DNA from: Gardnerella leopoldii | GTDB lineage: Bacteria > Actinomycetota > Actinomycetes > Actinomycetales > Bifidobacteriaceae | Direction of reading: 5' to 3' | Length of the DNA stretch: 64,000 bases | Assembly: GCF_003293675.1 (NCBI RefSeq) | Contig: NZ_CP029984.1 | Span: 682,043 to 746,042, forward strand | Shown: positions 1 through 8,382 of the stretch, in pieces | How positions within the stretch are numbered: the first letter of the stretch is position 1 | How the letters are laid out: every line of letters starts with the position of its first letter | Position numbers and translations under genes: made by a program | Notes under the pieces: generated by a model | The model's input: only the letters and a program-made list of their open reading frames with translations | Told to the model about the DNA's origin: nothing | Database searches by the model: none

Positions 1-323
1 CGCTCTTCCGTGAGCTCTGGCATAGTAACACGAATAACATTGCCATCACGATTAGGGCTTACACCTAAATCAGAATCGCGAATAGCCTTTTCAACAGCAT
101 TCGCTTGAGAAGCGTCAAAAGGCGTAACTGAAAGAGTTCTAGGCTCTGGAACACCAATAGATGCAACAGCTTTAATTGGAGTTGGAGCACCATAATAATC
201 AACCATAATTCCGTTTAGCAAAGCAGGATTAGCACGACCGGTGCGAATACCCATAAAATTCTCTTTAGTAGCTTCAACAGACTTATTCATCTGTTCACGG
301 GCTTGATCAATTATTGCTGACAT
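1..323 (-). CDS. frr: Ribosome recycling factor, C-terminus cut by window edge
   Basis: Ribosome recycling factor works with EF-G in the cytoplasm to split the post-termination ribosome so that subunits can be reused. Reading from the ATG at 323, about 107 codons are visible. They include the family stretch around RTGRANPALL, the segment APTPIKAVASI and the run RDSDLGVSPNRDGNVIR, all in the usual N-terminal order. The rest lies beyond base 1. The gene sits 19 bases downstream of the pyrH stop and reads in the same direction, which is the standard tsf-pyrH-frr order. An AGGAG-like ribosome binding site lies just before the ATG. Confidence 0.95.
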   Translation of the reverse strand, partial: MSAIIDQAREQMNKSVEATKENFMGIRTGRANPALLNGIMVDYYGAPTPIKAVASIGVPEPRTLSVTPFDASQANAVEKAIRDSDLGVSPNRDGNVIRVTMPELTEE

Positions 324-342
324 GTGTTCTCCTTTATAATAT

Positions 343-1092
343 TTAAGCAAATGTTGGCTCTGCATTAGACACTAATGTGCCAATAGATTCTCCAACAAGA
401 GCACTAGTTACGTTACCTTCGCCCTCAAGACCAAACACACGAATTTTTTGATTATTATCGCGAGCCATAGAAAGCGCAGACGCATCCATAACAGCTAAAC
501 CATCAACGATAGCGCGATTGTAGTTTAATGTTAGGAACTTACGAGCAGTAGAATCTTTACGAGGATCAGCACTATATACGCCATCCACACCATTCTTGCC
601 CATAAGAACTTCATCGCAATGAATTTCCAATGAACGTTGAATAGAAACAGTATCAGTAGAAAAATATGGCATTCCGGCACCAGCACCAAAAATAACCACA
701 CGACCCTTTTCAAGGTGACGAATTGCTTTCAACGGAATATAAGGTTCTGCAACCTGACCCATTGTAATAGCAGTTTGTACGCGAGTTGCTTGCCCCGCTT
801 GCTCAAGAAAATCCTGAAGAGCCAAGCAGTTCATTACAGTGCCCAACATACCCATATAATCGCCACGGCTACGATCAATACCTGCTTGCTGCAGTTCTGC
901 TCCCCTAAAGAAGTTACCGCCGCCGACAACAATAGCAACCTGAACGCCTTGATTCACTGCAGCTACTATTTCGCCAGCAATCCTACGAATAACATTAGTA
1001 TCAATACCAACAGCGCCACCACCGAATGCTTCTCCAGAAAGCTTTAATAAAACCCTACGGGACTTTCCTTCATCCGTTTGTGCAATAGCCAT
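343..1092 (-). CDS. pyrH: UMP kinase
   Basis: UMP kinase phosphorylates UMP to UDP in cytoplasmic pyrimidine nucleotide synthesis. It belongs to the amino-acid-kinase fold and is not related to the eukaryotic UMP/CMP kinase. The 249-residue product carries the N-terminal [10 protein letters not shown] loop, [10 protein letters not shown], and the C-terminal [12 protein letters not shown] segment typical of bacterial PyrH. An upstream in-frame ATG exists at 1110, but a strong GGAGGA site falls between it and the ATG at 1092, so 1092 is taken as the start. It is separated from tsf by a terminator and probably has its own promoter at 1123-1150. Confidence 0.95.
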   Translation of the reverse strand: MAIAQTDEGKSRRVLLKLSGEAFGGGAVGIDTNVIRRIAGEIVAAVNQGVQVAIVVGGGNFFRGAELQQAGIDRSRGDYMGMLGTVMNCLALQDFLEQAGQATRVQTAITMGQVAEPYIPLKAIRHLEKGRVVIFGAGAGMPYFSTDTVSIQRSLEIHCDEVLMGKNGVDGVYSADPRKDSTARKFLTLNYNRAIVDGLAVMDASALSMARDNNQKIRVFGLEGEGNVTSALVGESIGTLVSNAEPTFA

Positions 1093-1122
1093 ACAGATTC
1101 CTCCAGTCATAACGGCGAATGA

Positions 1123-1150
1123 GGTATATCTTTGTCAGTTTATCTATCAA
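1123..1150 (-). promoter_or_regulatory. Candidate pyrH-frr promoter
   Basis: On the minus strand a -35-like TTGATA (1150-1145) is followed after 16 bases by a -10-like TATACC (1128-1123). The start codon of pyrH is about 30 bases further on. It lies downstream of the tsf terminator, which fits separate transcription of pyrH-frr. This is a consensus match by eye only. Confidence 0.45.
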
Positions 1151-1190
1151 TAACGACACTCAAAACGCACGTTAAGCTGGAAAATGAATA

Positions 1191-1227
1191 TAAAAAATGG
1201 GTTGCGCACAACTTGTGCACGCAACCC
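1191..1227 (-). terminator. Rho-independent terminator after tsf
   Basis: An inverted repeat at 1199-1227 has arms GGGTTGCG and CGCAACCC with further inner pairing. On the minus strand it is followed by a run of T (bases 1197-1191). It would end the rpsB-tsf transcript before pyrH. Confidence 0.8.
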
Positions 1228-1267
1228 TATATACAAGAACAAAAATAAATTCTTATATAATTAGTGC

Positions 1268-2119
1268 TTATTCAGCAGCACCTTTGCCAACCTCAACGCG
1301 AGCAAAGGCAAGAGCGGTGCCGCCAACTTCCTTGAACAAGTCACCAACGCTCTTGGATGGATCCTTAACGTATGCCTGCTCGAGAAGTACAGTTTCCTTG
1401 AAGAAAGCGTTCATACGTCCTTCAACAATCTTTGGAACAATCTTCTCTGGCTTGCCTTCAGCCAAGGACTTCTCGGTTGCAACGCGACGCTCAGATTCCA
1501 AAACTTCTTCTGGAACATCTTCGCGGCGAAGCCACTGCGCACCCATAGCGGAAATCTGCAAAGCAGCTTCGTGAGCAACCTTTGCACCAGCCTCGTCAGT
1601 AGCAATCATGGAAACGATGCTTGGAGGCAATTCCACAGACTTCTTGTGAGCATAAATCTCAACGTGTGGACCGCTTACCTTAGCAACCTGACCAACCTTG
1701 ACGTGCTCGCTAAACAAAGCTGCTGCTTCTTCAACAGATTCCTTAACAGTTGCGCCATCAGCTGGTGCTGCAAGTACTTCTTCAGCAGTAGAAGCATTAG
1801 CTTCAACAGCATGGTCAAGAACAGTGTTTGAGAATTCCACAAACTTTGGTGTCTTTGCCACAAAGTCAGTTTCAGAATTCAACTCAACTGCGTAACCAGT
1901 TTCGCCTTCAGCAGACTTAACAACCTTAGAAGCGATGGTACCTTCCTGAGCCTTACGACCTTCACGCTTACCAGCTGCCTGAATACCCTTAGCGCGGATG
2001 ATTTCCTTAGCGCGGGCAACGTCGCCTTCAGCTTCAGTAAGAGCCTTTTTAACGTCCATCATGCCGGCGCCGGTTTCTTCACGCACCTGCTTAATCAACG
2101 CTGCAGTAATTGCTGCCAT
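1268..2119 (-). CDS. tsf: Translation elongation factor Ts
   Basis: EF-Ts is the guanine nucleotide exchange factor that regenerates EF-Tu-GTP. The 283-residue product shows the N-terminal UBA-like helix region with GAGMMDVKKAL (about residues 18-28) and the core signature LNSETDFVAKTPKF (about residues 79-92) that contacts EF-Tu. The length is normal for actinobacteria. An AGGAG site lies before the ATG at 2119. It follows rpsB after about 100 bases that contain a strong hairpin, so its level relative to S2 may be set by partial termination or RNA processing there. Confidence 0.97.
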   Translation of the reverse strand: MAAITAALIKQVREETGAGMMDVKKALTEAEGDVARAKEIIRAKGIQAAGKREGRKAQEGTIASKVVKSAEGETGYAVELNSETDFVAKTPKFVEFSNTVLDHAVEANASTAEEVLAAPADGATVKESVEEAAALFSEHVKVGQVAKVSGPHVEIYAHKKSVELPPSIVSMIATDEAGAKVAHEAALQISAMGAQWLRREDVPEEVLESERRVATEKSLAEGKPEKIVPKIVEGRMNAFFKETVLLEQAYVKDPSKSVGDLFKEVGGTALAFARVEVGKGAAE

Positions 2120-2140
2120 TTTGTTCTCCTCGTATCAATA

Positions 2141-2201
2141 TGATTCTTAAAAGCTGCAAAAAGCAAAATCAATTGGATTTTGCAGCTTCTAGATAAGAAT
2201 C
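2141..2201 (-). promoter_or_regulatory. Intercistronic hairpin between rpsB and tsf with two pairing options
   Basis: On the minus strand GCAAAATC is repeated inverted as GATTTTGC across a 5-base loop and is followed directly by five T. An outer arm AAGCTGCAAAA can instead pair with a later TTTTGCAGCTT, and GATTCTTA/TAAGAATC close the whole structure. It resembles a weak terminator with a competing longer stem, placed between two co-transcribed translation genes. Confidence 0.6.
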
Positions 2202-2219
2202 TGGTTGCAAATTAGCTTA

Positions 2220-3038
2220 TCAGGCGTTTGCCTCAGTATTTTCTTCCTTGGCAGGCTTAGCTTCAGCTTCGCCTTCCTTGGTGAGCAATTCCTTCTCCCA
2301 AGCTGCCATTGGCTGAGCATCATTACCTTCAGACTTAGCGCCCTTACCGGCATGCTCAAGCAAGCCTTCAGCTACAGCATCAGCCATCAAGCTGGTCAAT
2401 AACTCAATGCCACGAATAGCATCGTCGTTAGCAGGAATTGGATACTCAACAGCCTCAGGATCAGTGTTGGTATCAACAATTGCCACAACTGGAATACCGA
2501 GCTTATGGGCTTCTTCAACAGCCAAAGCTTCCTTGTTAATATCAACAACGAACATGGCGGATGGAGTGCGGTTCATGTTGCGAATACCACCGAGCTGCTT
2601 GGAAAGCTTGTCCTTCTCGCGCTCGAGAAGCAAAAGTTCCTTCTTAGTCAAGCCGGATCCACGAACATCGCTGAAGTCCATTTCCTCAAGTTCCTTCAAG
2701 CGCTTTACGCGAGTAGAAACAGTCTGGAAATTGGTCAACATACCGCCAAGCCAACGCTCGCAAACATAAGGCATGTTTACGCGAGTTGCCTGATTCTGTA
2801 CAGCTTCCTGAGCCTGCTTCTTAGTGCCCACGAAGAGAACAGTGCCGTTGTGAGCAACAGTCTGCTTGATGAAGTCATAAGCCTTGTCGATCATGTCGAG
2901 AGACTTGAACAAATTGATGATATGAATACCATTGCGCTGGGTAAGAATGAACTGCTTCATCTTTGGGTTCCAGCGACGAGTCTGATGACCGAAGTGCAAA
3001 CCAGCCTTCAGCATTTCGCTCATGGTAATCTGTGCCAT
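2220..3038 (-). CDS. rpsB: 30S ribosomal protein S2
   Basis: S2 binds the head-body junction of the 30S subunit and is needed for S1 binding and initiation where S1 exists. The 272-residue protein has the N-terminal [14 protein letters not shown] stretch, [22 protein letters not shown] and the [12 protein letters not shown] segment in family order. Its last 45 or so residues form an acidic, Lys/Glu/Ala-rich tail, longer than in E. coli and common in actinobacteria. It is the first gene of the rpsB-tsf unit and follows a leader of about 190 bases. Confidence 0.97.
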   Translation of the reverse strand: MAQITMSEMLKAGLHFGHQTRRWNPKMKQFILTQRNGIHIINLFKSLDMIDKAYDFIKQTVAHNGTVLFVGTKKQAQEAVQNQATRVNMPYVCERWLGGMLTNFQTVSTRVKRLKELEEMDFSDVRGSGLTKKELLLLEREKDKLSKQLGGIRNMNRTPSAMFVVDINKEALAVEEAHKLGIPVVAIVDTNTDPEAVEYPIPANDDAIRGIELLTSLMADAVAEGLLEHAGKGAKSEGNDAQPMAAWEKELLTKEGEAEAKPAKEENTEANA

Positions 3039-3236
3039 ATCTATATACCTTTCTTGTCGGTTATTTCCTGGCCATGTCTGTTCGCATGCAACTTGGCTGA
3101 CACATGCCTAAATCCAAGCCGACCGACACGAACGGACGCGTACATGGCGCGTATTTGCGAATCCGTGTAGACAATAAAAAGCGAGCAATCATATAACGCG
3201 GCAATACTCATGCTCAAAATGGACACGCAGAGAGTG

Positions 3237-3245
3237 ATTATATCA
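3237..3245 (-). promoter_or_regulatory. Extended -10 promoter of rpsB-tsf
   Basis: The minus strand reads TGATATAAT at 3245-3237, a perfect extended -10 (TGnTATAAT). No convincing -35 hexamer lies at 16-18 bases, as is usual for extended -10 promoters. Transcription would start near 3230 and give a leader of about 190 bases before rpsB. The 309-base gap between def and rpsB (3039-3347) otherwise shows no gene. Confidence 0.65.
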
Positions 3246-3347
3246 GATACTCAATACCAAAAATCGGCATCCTTGTAGCTATAAAAGCAACAAAAATGCC
3301 GATAACTTTTAAAAAATTATTTACACATAACGCATAAAAACTAAAAC

Positions 3348-3833
3348 TTAGCTACGCATATTATTGCGCAACTCACGCAACGCTTGACGGCGCACATCCT
3401 TTTCAAGCCTATCCAAATAAATATGACCATCTAAATGATCACACTCATGCTGAATCATTCTAGCCATAAGACCTTCACCTTCAAGCACTACAGTCTTACC
3501 ATCTAAATCAATTCCACGAGCTCTAGCATAATTTGCACGCCTAGTTTTGTACCATAATCCCGGAACAGAAAGGCAACCCTCGTCGTCGTACTGTTCACCT
3601 TTTAGCTCTTCAATTACTGGATTTAGAATATAGCCAATTCGACCATTTATATTGTAAGAAAAAGCTCTAAAACTTACACCAATCTGATTAGCAGACAATC
3701 CAGCTCTACCTGGATCATTTACCGTTTCCAATAAATCATCAACTAAATGTTTCACAGCTGGCGTAATTTCACGAATCTCATCACAAGGAGTTCGCAATAC
3801 GGGATCCGGAACAATACGAATTTTTCTAATAGA
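3348..3833 (-). CDS. def: Peptide deformylase
   Basis: Peptide deformylase removes the formyl group from the initiator methionine of new proteins, using a bound metal (usually Fe2+). All three family motifs are present: [15 protein letters not shown] with the metal-binding Cys, and QHECDHLDG with the HExxH metal and catalytic residues. A TTG codon at 3881 could extend the N-terminus, but a GTG at 3833 has a GAAAGAG-like site upstream and begins just before the conserved [12 protein letters not shown]. The product from 3833 is 161 residues, a normal family size. It follows the acyl-CoA synthetase gene by 67 bases in the same direction. Confidence 0.92.
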   Translation of the reverse strand, partial: SIRKIRIVPDPVLRTPCDEIREITPAVKHLVDDLLETVNDPGRAGLSANQIGVSFRAFSYNINGRIGYILNPVIEELKGEQYDDEGCLSVPGLWYKTRRANYARARGIDLDGKTVVLEGEGLMARMIQHECDHLDGHIYLDRLEKDVRRQALRELRNNMRS

Positions 3834-3900
3834 CACTCGATTACTCTTTCTTTTATGTAAGTAGGAATAACGAAAAAACAACTACAAATATGTAAGCTTT

Positions 3901-5973
3901 TTACTCGACATGTTCATTATGATCACTATGCGATGTCGAAGAGGAATCTGATGAAGATTCTTCACCAAAACGCTTCAAATGATTCGCAGCTTGATCGATA
4001 GCTTGACGTACTCGAGGAGTTACAGCTTCCTGTGCTTGCTTAACAGTCTCCTGTGCTTGCTTAACAGTCTCAGTAGTTTTATCGAGAATCTTTACAGTTG
4101 CTGGCAAAGGACGAGTATTAGGCTTTGGAGCATACAATTGCGTTTCGATAATATCAGCATAGCGAGCAAGAATCTTCGGACGAACAATCTTCATACTTGG
4201 AGTCAAGGTTCCAGCATCTTGAGTAAATTCATCTTGCAAAATAACAAACTTACGAACAGACTCAGCGCGAGAAACAGTACTATTAGCTTGGTCAATAAAT
4301 TGCTGAATTACTGAACGCACTGCTTCGTTAGTAGCAATCTCACTCATAGTAAGGTTAACATCCATACCCTTATTCTTTAGCCAAGAACGAACCATATCTG
4401 GATCAAGCTCAATTAAAGCAGAAACAAATGGCTTACCATCGCCCACTACTACAGCATGAGAAACTAATGGGCATTGAGCAATAATACCTTCCATAGGAGC
4501 AGGACTTATATTCTTGCCACCGGCAGTAATAATAATATCTTTTTTGCGACCAGTAATAGACAAGAATCCTTCATCATCTATTGAGCCAAGATCGCCTGAA
4601 TGCAACCATCCATCTTCGTCAATAACTTCTGCAGTAAGCTCAGGCTTATTGAAATATCCCATAAATACGTTAGGACCTTTAATAAGCACTTCATCGTCGT
4701 CAGCAAGACGGATAGCTATACCAGGACCAGGTCGACCTACAGATCCAACTTGATTTGCATGCTCAAAATTAACTACACAAGGAGCGGCAGTTTCAGTCAT
4801 TCCATACCCTTGAATAAAAGTAATACCATCAAGACCATTAAAGAAATGAGCCAAATCAGCATCCATTGGAGCTCCACCGCAAGCTAACCATGAAAGATTA
4901 GGACCTAAAGCTGAACGAATAGAAGAACCAACTGTTTTCATGTACATCGCATGATTCATGCGTGCAGCAAGAGAATGAGTTTTACCTTCAACATTGTCGC
5001 GAGACCATTGAATGAAATGCTTTACAGCTTTAGCAAAGATACGACCCTTTATGCCAGCACCAGCTTTTTGTGACGCAGCATTATAAACTTTTTCAAAAAC
5101 TCTAGGCACGCCAAGTAAATACGTAGGCTTAAAACTACGCAAATCAGCCAAAAGATGCTTAGCATTAGGCACATATCCAATAACACCGTGAGCACCAATA
5201 GCAACATATTGAATGTACCGAGCAAAACAATGCGCCAATGGAAGGAATAAAAGCAAACGATTTGGTTTGCATAACATATCGTTAAGAACATCGTAACCAG
5301 CAAAAACAATATGCGTAAAATTACGATTTGAAAGCATTGCGCCTTTAGGTCTACCAGTCGAGCCAGAGGTGTAAACAATAGTAGCTAAATCATCTGCCTT
5401 AACAACATCAACAGCTTTATTAAGCTCATCCTCAGTAATAGATCTACCAAAATCAACAACTGCTTCCAAGCCACCAGCTTTGAAATTAAATACGGTTTTC
5501 AAAGTTATATGTTTATGATCCTGACGAACACGCTCTAAGCATTGAGCATGCGCATCGTCTCCAGCAAAAGCAATAACTGGCTTAACTTCATCGATAATGT
5601 CAGCTGCCTGCAATGCTGAATCTGTTTCATAAATAGGAACGCTTACAGCACCAATACATGCACAAGCAAAATCGACAATACCCCACTCATAACATGTAGC
5701 AGAGTAAATAACAACTTTGGAGCCATGCTGAACTCCGAGTGCTATTAAGCCTCGAGCTACTGCACGAACTTTCGCGAGCATTTCAGATGAAGTAACATCA
5801 TGCCAACGACGAGTTTCATCGTCTTGCCATTGAGCAACCAAGTCTTGTGGGCTACGCATAGCACGATTGGCGAGTAAGGAATAAATGGTATCACCGTCTT
5901 GAGTTGGGTGAATGGCTTCTACAGCAAATTCTCGGAGCATATTATTTATTGTACTTGATAACAGAATCGACAC
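3901..5973 (-). CDS. Long-chain acyl-CoA synthetase (AMP-binding, FadD15-like)
   Basis: This enzyme activates fatty acids to acyl-CoA through an acyl-adenylate. The 690-residue protein carries the P-loop-like YTSGSTGRPKGAML (about residues 201-214), GYGMTETAAP, SGDLG and the hinge region GRKKDIIITAGGKNISP. After the catalytic core, about 70 residues form an unusual tail: heptad-like KQAQETV repeats likely to be a coiled coil, then a Ser/Asp/His-rich end. The heptads are encoded by a perfect 21-bp tandem duplication at 4030-4071. The first start is GTG at 5973; an ATG at 5940 is the alternative, and neither has a clear ribosome binding site. Bifidobacteria lack beta-oxidation, so a role in lipid salvage or remodelling is more likely (inference). 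Confidence 0.9.
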   Translation of the reverse strand: MSILLSSTINNMLREFAVEAIHPTQDGDTIYSLLANRAMRSPQDLVAQWQDDETRRWHDVTSSEMLAKVRAVARGLIALGVQHGSKVVIYSATCYEWGIVDFACACIGAVSVPIYETDSALQAADIIDEVKPVIAFAGDDAHAQCLERVRQDHKHITLKTVFNFKAGGLEAVVDFGRSITEDELNKAVDVVKADDLATIVYTSGSTGRPKGAMLSNRNFTHIVFAGYDVLNDMLCKPNRLLLFLPLAHCFARYIQYVAIGAHGVIGYVPNAKHLLADLRSFKPTYLLGVPRVFEKVYNAASQKAGAGIKGRIFAKAVKHFIQWSRDNVEGKTHSLAARMNHAMYMKTVGSSIRSALGPNLSWLACGGAPMDADLAHFFNGLDGITFIQGYGMTETAAPCVVNFEHANQVGSVGRPGPGIAIRLADDDEVLIKGPNVFMGYFNKPELTAEVIDEDGWLHSGDLGSIDDEGFLSITGRKKDIIITAGGKNISPAPMEGIIAQCPLVSHAVVVGDGKPFVSALIELDPDMVRSWLKNKGMDVNLTMSEIATNEAVRSVIQQFIDQANSTVSRAESVRKFVILQDEFTQDAGTLTPSMKIVRPKILARYADIIETQLYAPKPNTRPLPATVKILDKTTETVKQAQETVKQAQEAVTPRVRQAIDQAANHLKRFGEESSSDSSSTSHSDHNEHVE
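4030..4071 (-). repeat. Perfect 21-bp tandem duplication in the acyl-CoA synthetase gene
   Basis: Two identical 21-bp units (4030-4050 and 4051-4071) lie in frame and each encodes one KQAQETV heptad. Copy-number change would lengthen or shorten the C-terminal helix without breaking the frame. Confidence 0.9.
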
Positions 5974-6227
5974 GACTGCACGAAGTACAAAAAATAATAC
6001 TTAATATTGTCATTTACAAACAAACACTGGGAAAAAACTTAGATTCTACAAGTCGTGCAAGGTAGAATGTTTAATCTTACAAAAGTGAACCCCTTTATTG
6101 CTAAAATTGTTGAAAAATCAGCAAATCAAGCAATAAGGGGCTCATATTTATTTGAATATATGTACATAAGTCTTCAAACGCATTATCATAGATGTCTTAT
6201 TTCAGCTACCTACTATAAGCGACGATT

Positions 6228-6818
6228 TTATCCTAGATCTGCATACGTGCAAATCCAACGATTATTTTTCAATTCCAAAGATAACGACGCCCAGTATTTC
6301 ACAGGTCCTGCACAAATGCGCACAACACCTTCAAAATGATTCGGGCTGACTAACATTCCATTAAACAAACTCGGAACTGCAGGAAAACTACGCACAGCAG
6401 AGCGAGTTTCCGAATCGTTATTATCAGTGAAATACTCATCCATCAGTTTCCACATGTTAGTTAATTTAGTAATACAACTTTTTGTTAAAAGCTGCGACAT
6501 AGCTGGAGAAATAGGCCTACCTCTCGAAATATCTGCAGCTATGCAAGCAATTTGACAAGTTTTTAAAGCTAAATTAACAAAAGCCTGCTCATCTCTACTG
6601 TCGAAATAACACATTCCAACATGGTATTTCAAGCATTCACGCGAAAAACCAACACTAACTTCACCCTCATATACAGGCAAGCTAATACGAGGTCTACAGA
6701 AAACATGTGGAGGATCCTCGTCATTGTTTTTCTTAGTCTTTGAGGACTTATCTTTCAGCTCATCATCACTGTAATCGTTATCTTCCATGCCATAGGCATC
6801 AGCAAAATCTATCTTCAT
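6228..6818 (-). CDS. Rv3235-family protein of unknown function
   Basis: The 196-residue protein has an acidic, Lys/Asp-rich N-terminus (about residues 1-40) followed by a compact domain. The pattern of that domain (FVNLALKTCQIACIAADISRG with a helix to LTNMWKLM, then VVRICAGPVKYWASLSLEL and the ending RWICTYADLG) resembles the actinobacterial Rv3235 family. No catalytic motif is visible and the function is not known. The start at 6818 is favoured by an AGGAG site five bases upstream; a TTG at 6839 is in frame but lies before that site. It stands alone between acyl-CoA synthetase and GuaB3, with 360 bases of AT-rich DNA upstream. Confidence 0.75.
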   Translation of the reverse strand: MKIDFADAYGMEDNDYSDDELKDKSSKTKKNNDEDPPHVFCRPRISLPVYEGEVSVGFSRECLKYHVGMCYFDSRDEQAFVNLALKTCQIACIAADISRGRPISPAMSQLLTKSCITKLTNMWKLMDEYFTDNNDSETRSAVRSFPAVPSLFNGMLVSPNHFEGVVRICAGPVKYWASLSLELKNNRWICTYADLG

Positions 6819-6890
6819 GTTTCTCTCCTGTTTTAACAATTATTTAAAACTGTTGTTATTTAAAACTTGTTAAGCTTATATTTCTACAAA

Positions 6891-6904
6891 CTAAACGAGT
6901 TTAG
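6891..6904. promoter_or_regulatory. Small palindrome upstream of the Rv3235-like gene
   Basis: CTAAACGAGTTTAG has 6-bp arms around GA. It lies about 10 bases upstream of a minus-strand TATAAG that could be a -10 for the gene at 6228-6818, so it is placed where an operator would be. The whole gap 6819-7184 is otherwise AT-rich; apart from this and the terminator at 7112-7153 I see nothing in it. Confidence 0.3.
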
Positions 6905-7111
6905 ATAAAAGCTTACAACGTAATTTTTCTCTAACTGCGTAATTAATAAAAATGTGGATAAATTACAAAATATTCGTCGTTTTTATTGAAAATAAACGAT
7001 TTTATGCGTGTTGAATTATACACATTACGGTTTAAAAGAATAGCAAATATAGCTAAAAAATCATATTTATGCATAAATCAATAGAATGTTCATATAGATA
7101 TAACAATTTTG

Positions 7112-7153
7112 AAAACAAAAATGGCGGCTCAGAGCAAATTACTGAACCGCCAT
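7112..7153 (-). terminator. Rho-independent terminator after guaB3
   Basis: Arms ATGGCGG..CAG and CTGAGCCGCCAT (7121-7153) form a stem on the minus strand with a 9-base loop, followed by TTTTTGTTTT. It lies 31 bases past the guaB3 stop and closes the uvrA-uvrC-guaB3 stretch. Confidence 0.85.
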
Positions 7154-7184
7154 ATTTTATGCAATAAGCATCATACTTATAACA

Positions 7185-8315
7185 CTAACGAATATCCTGA
7201 TGGAATGGGTTAAATACTACGTTGCAACGCTGGAAGCTCTTAACATCAACATAACCTGTAGAAGCCATTGTTCTGCGCAATGCACCAACAAAGTTTGTAG
7301 TACCATCTGCTTCATGACTTGGACCGAAAAGAATATTTTCTAACGGAGCCACAGTGCCAACATTTGAGCGCATGCCACGAGGAAGTGATGAATGGCGAGC
7401 CTCAGCACCCCAATGAGTGCCATGACCAGGAGCCTCAGTTGCGCGAGCTAATGGAGTACCAAGCATAACTGCATCAGCTCCAACTGCAAGAGCCTTAATA
7501 AAGCTGCCGGAATTACCCATTCCTCCATCAGCAATAATTTGCACGTAACGACCGCCGGATTCATCCATATAATCCCTACGAGCTTCAGCAACATCCGCAA
7601 TGGCAGTAGCCATAGGTGCTTGCACACCTAAAGTATTCATTGTTGCGGATACTGCTCCGCCGCCAAATCCGACTAAAATACCTGCAGCTCCAGTTCTCAT
7701 CAAATGAAGAGCAGAAGTATAATCCGCGCAACCTCCAACAATAACAGGGACATCGAGATCGTAAATAAACTTCTTTAAATCAAGAGGTTCATGATCTTTA
7801 GAAACATGTTCCGCAGATACTGCTGTTCCGCGAATCACAAATAAATCAACACCAGCTTCTAGCACAGTGTTATATAATTCTTGCGTGCGTTGTGGAGAAA
7901 GAGCTCCTGCTACTGTCACTCCAGCATCTCTGATTGTATGCAAACGCTTTGCAATCAATTCTGGTTTGATTGGCTCAGTATAAATCTCCTGAATGCGGCG
8001 GGTTGCAATATTTGACGGCATCTCAGCTATTTCTTTTAACAAAGGTTCTGGATTCTCATATCGAGTCCATAAACCTTCTAGATCAAGAACTCCAAGACCA
8101 CCCATTTGACCAATTGCAATCGCAGTATCCGGGCTAGTAACAGAATCCATCGGAGCAGCAATAATTGGGATATCAAACGTGTAAGCATCTACTTGCCATG
8201 AAGTAGATACAGCTTGAGGATCACGCGAGCGGCGCGAAGGAACAATAGCAATATCGTCAAGCGAATATGCAACTCGGGCTTTTTTGCCCAAACCAATTTC
8301 AATTTCCTGAGACAT
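7185..8315 (-). CDS. guaB3: GuaB3-family IMP dehydrogenase-related protein, catalytic Cys replaced by Ser
   Basis: A 376-residue (beta/alpha)8 barrel of the IMP dehydrogenase/GMP reductase superfamily without CBS domains, as in actinobacterial GuaB3. Visible motifs are IIAAPMDSVTSP near the N-terminus, the phosphate-binding IADGGMGNSG and the barrel strand ADAVMLGTPLA. The loop that in IMPDH reads GxGSxCxTR aligns with GFGGGAVSATM here, so the nucleophilic Cys position holds Ser. That argues against classical IMPDH chemistry; the true reaction is unknown. It is the last gene of the stretch headed by the LexA-boxed uvrA and lies 67 bases after uvrC. The weak AAGAAG site before the ATG at 8315 fits this start. 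Confidence 0.85.
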   Translation of the reverse strand: MSQEIEIGLGKKARVAYSLDDIAIVPSRRSRDPQAVSTSWQVDAYTFDIPIIAAPMDSVTSPDTAIAIGQMGGLGVLDLEGLWTRYENPEPLLKEIAEMPSNIATRRIQEIYTEPIKPELIAKRLHTIRDAGVTVAGALSPQRTQELYNTVLEAGVDLFVIRGTAVSAEHVSKDHEPLDLKKFIYDLDVPVIVGGCADYTSALHLMRTGAAGILVGFGGGAVSATMNTLGVQAPMATAIADVAEARRDYMDESGGRYVQIIADGGMGNSGSFIKALAVGADAVMLGTPLARATEAPGHGTHWGAEARHSSLPRGMRSNVGTVAPLENILFGPSHEADGTTNFVGALRRTMASTGYVDVKSFQRCNVVFNPFHQDIR

Positions 8316-8382
8316 ACTTCTTAGGCTAGTGCCTTATGCTGACGAGTTACGACTCATAGTAAGACTCATAGTAATTCAAAAG

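Noticed and set aside
3041..3226. 61-codon open frame in the rpsB leader
   Set aside because: No ribosome binding site, no recognisable sequence, and it fills the expected untranslated leader.
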